Shown: positions 5,099-5,988 of the stretch, one piece after another | Layout of the letters: each line of letters opens with the position of its first letter | How positions within the stretch are numbered: the first letter of the stretch is position 1 | Assembly (NCBI GenBank): GCA_016880375.1 | Contig: JAEHDO010000060.1 | Coordinates: 1-5,988 of the forward strand | Reading direction: 5' to 3' | Origin: Betaproteobacteria bacterium | GTDB lineage: Bacteria; Pseudomonadota; Gammaproteobacteria; Burkholderiales; Rhodocyclaceae | Length of the DNA stretch: 5,988 bases | The notes under the pieces: model-generated | What the model was told of the DNA's origin: nothing | What the model saw: only the letters and a program-made list of their open reading frames with translations | Database searches by the model: none | Made by a program: the position numbers and the translations under genes

Positions 5099-5988
5099 CT
5101 ACATCCGCTCCGTCAGGTCGACCACCCGGCCGACTTCCTCGAGGGAAGTCGAGCCTTCGCGTACCCGCCGCAGCCCGTCTTCCGCCAGGGTGCGGAAGCC
5201 CTTGGCGAGGGCGGCCTGCTTGATTTCCCGATTGGTGGCACGCCGCGCCACCAGCTCGTCGAGGTCGGCGTCCATGCGCAGCAGCTCCATGATCGCCTGG
5301 CGGCCGCGGTAGCCCTGGTACTCGCAGTGCTCGCAGCCGCTGGCGCGGTAGAGCGTGGGCGGCGGCGCATCGTCGGCCAGGCCGAGCAGGCGCGTTTCGT
5401 GGGCTTCGGGCTTGTAGGGCTTCTTGCAGTGCGGGCAGAGCTTGCGCACCAGGCGCTGGGCGACGACGCCGATGATGTTGCCGGCCATGATGTCGGGCAG
5501 GACGCCGATGTCGAGCAGGCGCGGGACGGCGCCGATGGCCGAGTTGGTATGCAGGGTGGAGTACACCTGGTGGCCGGTCATGGCGGCGCGGAAGGCCATC
5601 TCGGCCGTGTCCTGGTCGCGGATCTCGCCCACGAGGATGATGTCCGGGTCCTGGCGCATCATCGAGCGGATGCCCGAGGCGAAGTCGAGCTTCACCACCT
5701 CGTTCACCGAGGTCTGGCGGATCATCGCCATCGGGTACTCGACCGGGTCCTCGAGGGTCATGATGTTCACGCCCTCGGTGTTCACGTAGTTGAGCACCGA
5801 GTAGAGCGTGGTCGTCTTGCCGCTGCCCGTGGGCCCGGTGACGAGGATGATCCCCTCGGGGCGGGCGAGCATCAGCTTCAGGGTCTTCAGCTCCTCGGGC
5901 TGCAGGCCCAGGTCCTCGAGGGGCACGATGCCCTTGTCGCGGTCGAGGATGCGCAGCACGATGTTCTCGCCGTGCGTGGTGGGCTGCG
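5099..5988 (-). CDS. gspE: Type II secretion/type IV pilus assembly ATPase, GspE/PilB family (partial, N-terminus outside window)
   Basis: This is the cytoplasmic hexameric ATPase that powers filament assembly at the inner membrane. The reading frame is open to the right edge, so the true start lies outside; 295 residues are visible, ending at TAG (5101-5099). Visible residues 3-15 carry the family-typical TTHGENIVLRILD stretch. Then come Walker A GPTGSGKTT (about 51-59), the Asp box LEDPVEY (about 78-84), Walker B IILVGEIRD (about 117-125) with its catalytic Glu, and the His box TGHQVYSTLHTN (about 137-148). Two CxxC pairs (C184/C187 and C218/C221) form the zinc-binding C-terminal element of GspE/PilB/MshE. 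PilT retraction ATPases lack it, so this is an assembly motor. The N-terminal domain that would separate GspE, PilB and c-di-GMP-binding MshE types is not visible. The next gene, for its partner GspF, starts one base after the stop. The family is certain; the exact system is not. Confidence 0.96.
   Translation of the reverse strand, partial: QPTTHGENIVLRILDRDKGIVPLEDLGLQPEELKTLKLMLARPEGIILVTGPTGSGKTTTLYSVLNYVNTEGVNIMTLEDPVEYPMAMIRQTSVNEVVKLDFASGIRSMMRQDPDIILVGEIRDQDTAEMAFRAAMTGHQVYSTLHTNSAIGAVPRLLDIGVLPDIMAGNIIGVVAQRLVRKLCPHCKKPYKPEAHETRLLGLADDAPPPTLYRASGCEHCEYQGYRGRQAIMELLRMDADLDELVARRATNREIKQAALAKGFRTLAEDGLRRVREGSTSLEEVGRVVDLTERM
5108..5111 (-). promoter_or_regulatory. Ribosome binding site for the GTG start of gspF
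   Basis: GGAG on the minus strand sits ten bases before the GTG at 5097, inside the end of the ATPase gene. The spacing is slightly long. Together with the family-typical N-terminus it supports a GTG initiation codon for the platform protein. Confidence 0.45.

Noticed and set aside
1708..5223. Several other long plus-strand frames (for example 1708-2355, 2129-3337, 3889-5223)
   Set aside because: They lie opposite well-supported genes and overlap one another. Their composition is typical of reverse-complemented GC-rich codons, rich in Asp, His, Val, Ala and Gly. No motifs are visible.

Overview
The window is one strand of a densely packed, GC-rich operon (by eye about two thirds G+C, with GC-ending codons dominating). 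It comes from a Gram-negative proteobacterium. Codon usage and the style of the proteins suggest a betaproteobacterium of the Rhodocyclales/Burkholderiales type, but that placement is inference. All six genes lie on the minus strand, so transcription runs from the right edge to the left edge. Both end genes run off the window.

In transcription order the genes are: (1) the C-terminal two thirds or so of a GspE/PilB-type assembly ATPase (5988 to 5099); (2) a complete GspF/PilC-type inner-membrane platform protein with a GTG start (5097 to 3895); (3) a 518-residue protein with a cytoplasmic region, one membrane helix and a periplasmic region, laid out like GspL or a fused PilM-PilN/MshI (3895 to 2339); (4) a 206-residue bitopic PilO/GspM-like protein (2337 to 1717); (5) a 148-residue secreted protein in the PilP/GspC/MshK position (1720 to 1274); (6) a long prepilin-like protein, truncated at the left edge (1205 to 1).

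Together these encode the motor and inner-membrane assembly platform of a type IV filament machine (type II secretion, type IV pilus or MSHA-like), followed by a candidate filament or tip subunit. The ATPase drives the GspF-like platform. The GspL/PilMN-, PilO- and PilP-like proteins would form the alignment subcomplex linking the platform to an outer-membrane secretin. No secretin, major pilin, prepilin peptidase or retraction ATPase is visible here.

The first five genes are joined by spacings of one base or by 1- to 4-base overlaps, so they are very likely co-transcribed and translationally coupled. The only longer gap is the 68 bases before the prepilin-like gene. I see no RNA genes, mobile elements, CRISPR arrays, convincing promoters or terminators. 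The long plus-strand reading frames are shadows of the GC-rich minus-strand genes.

The least ordinary parts are the three divergent accessory genes and the large prepilin-like protein, which lacks the usual Glu5 and carries an internal repeated motif. They may represent a poorly characterised lineage of type IV filament systems.
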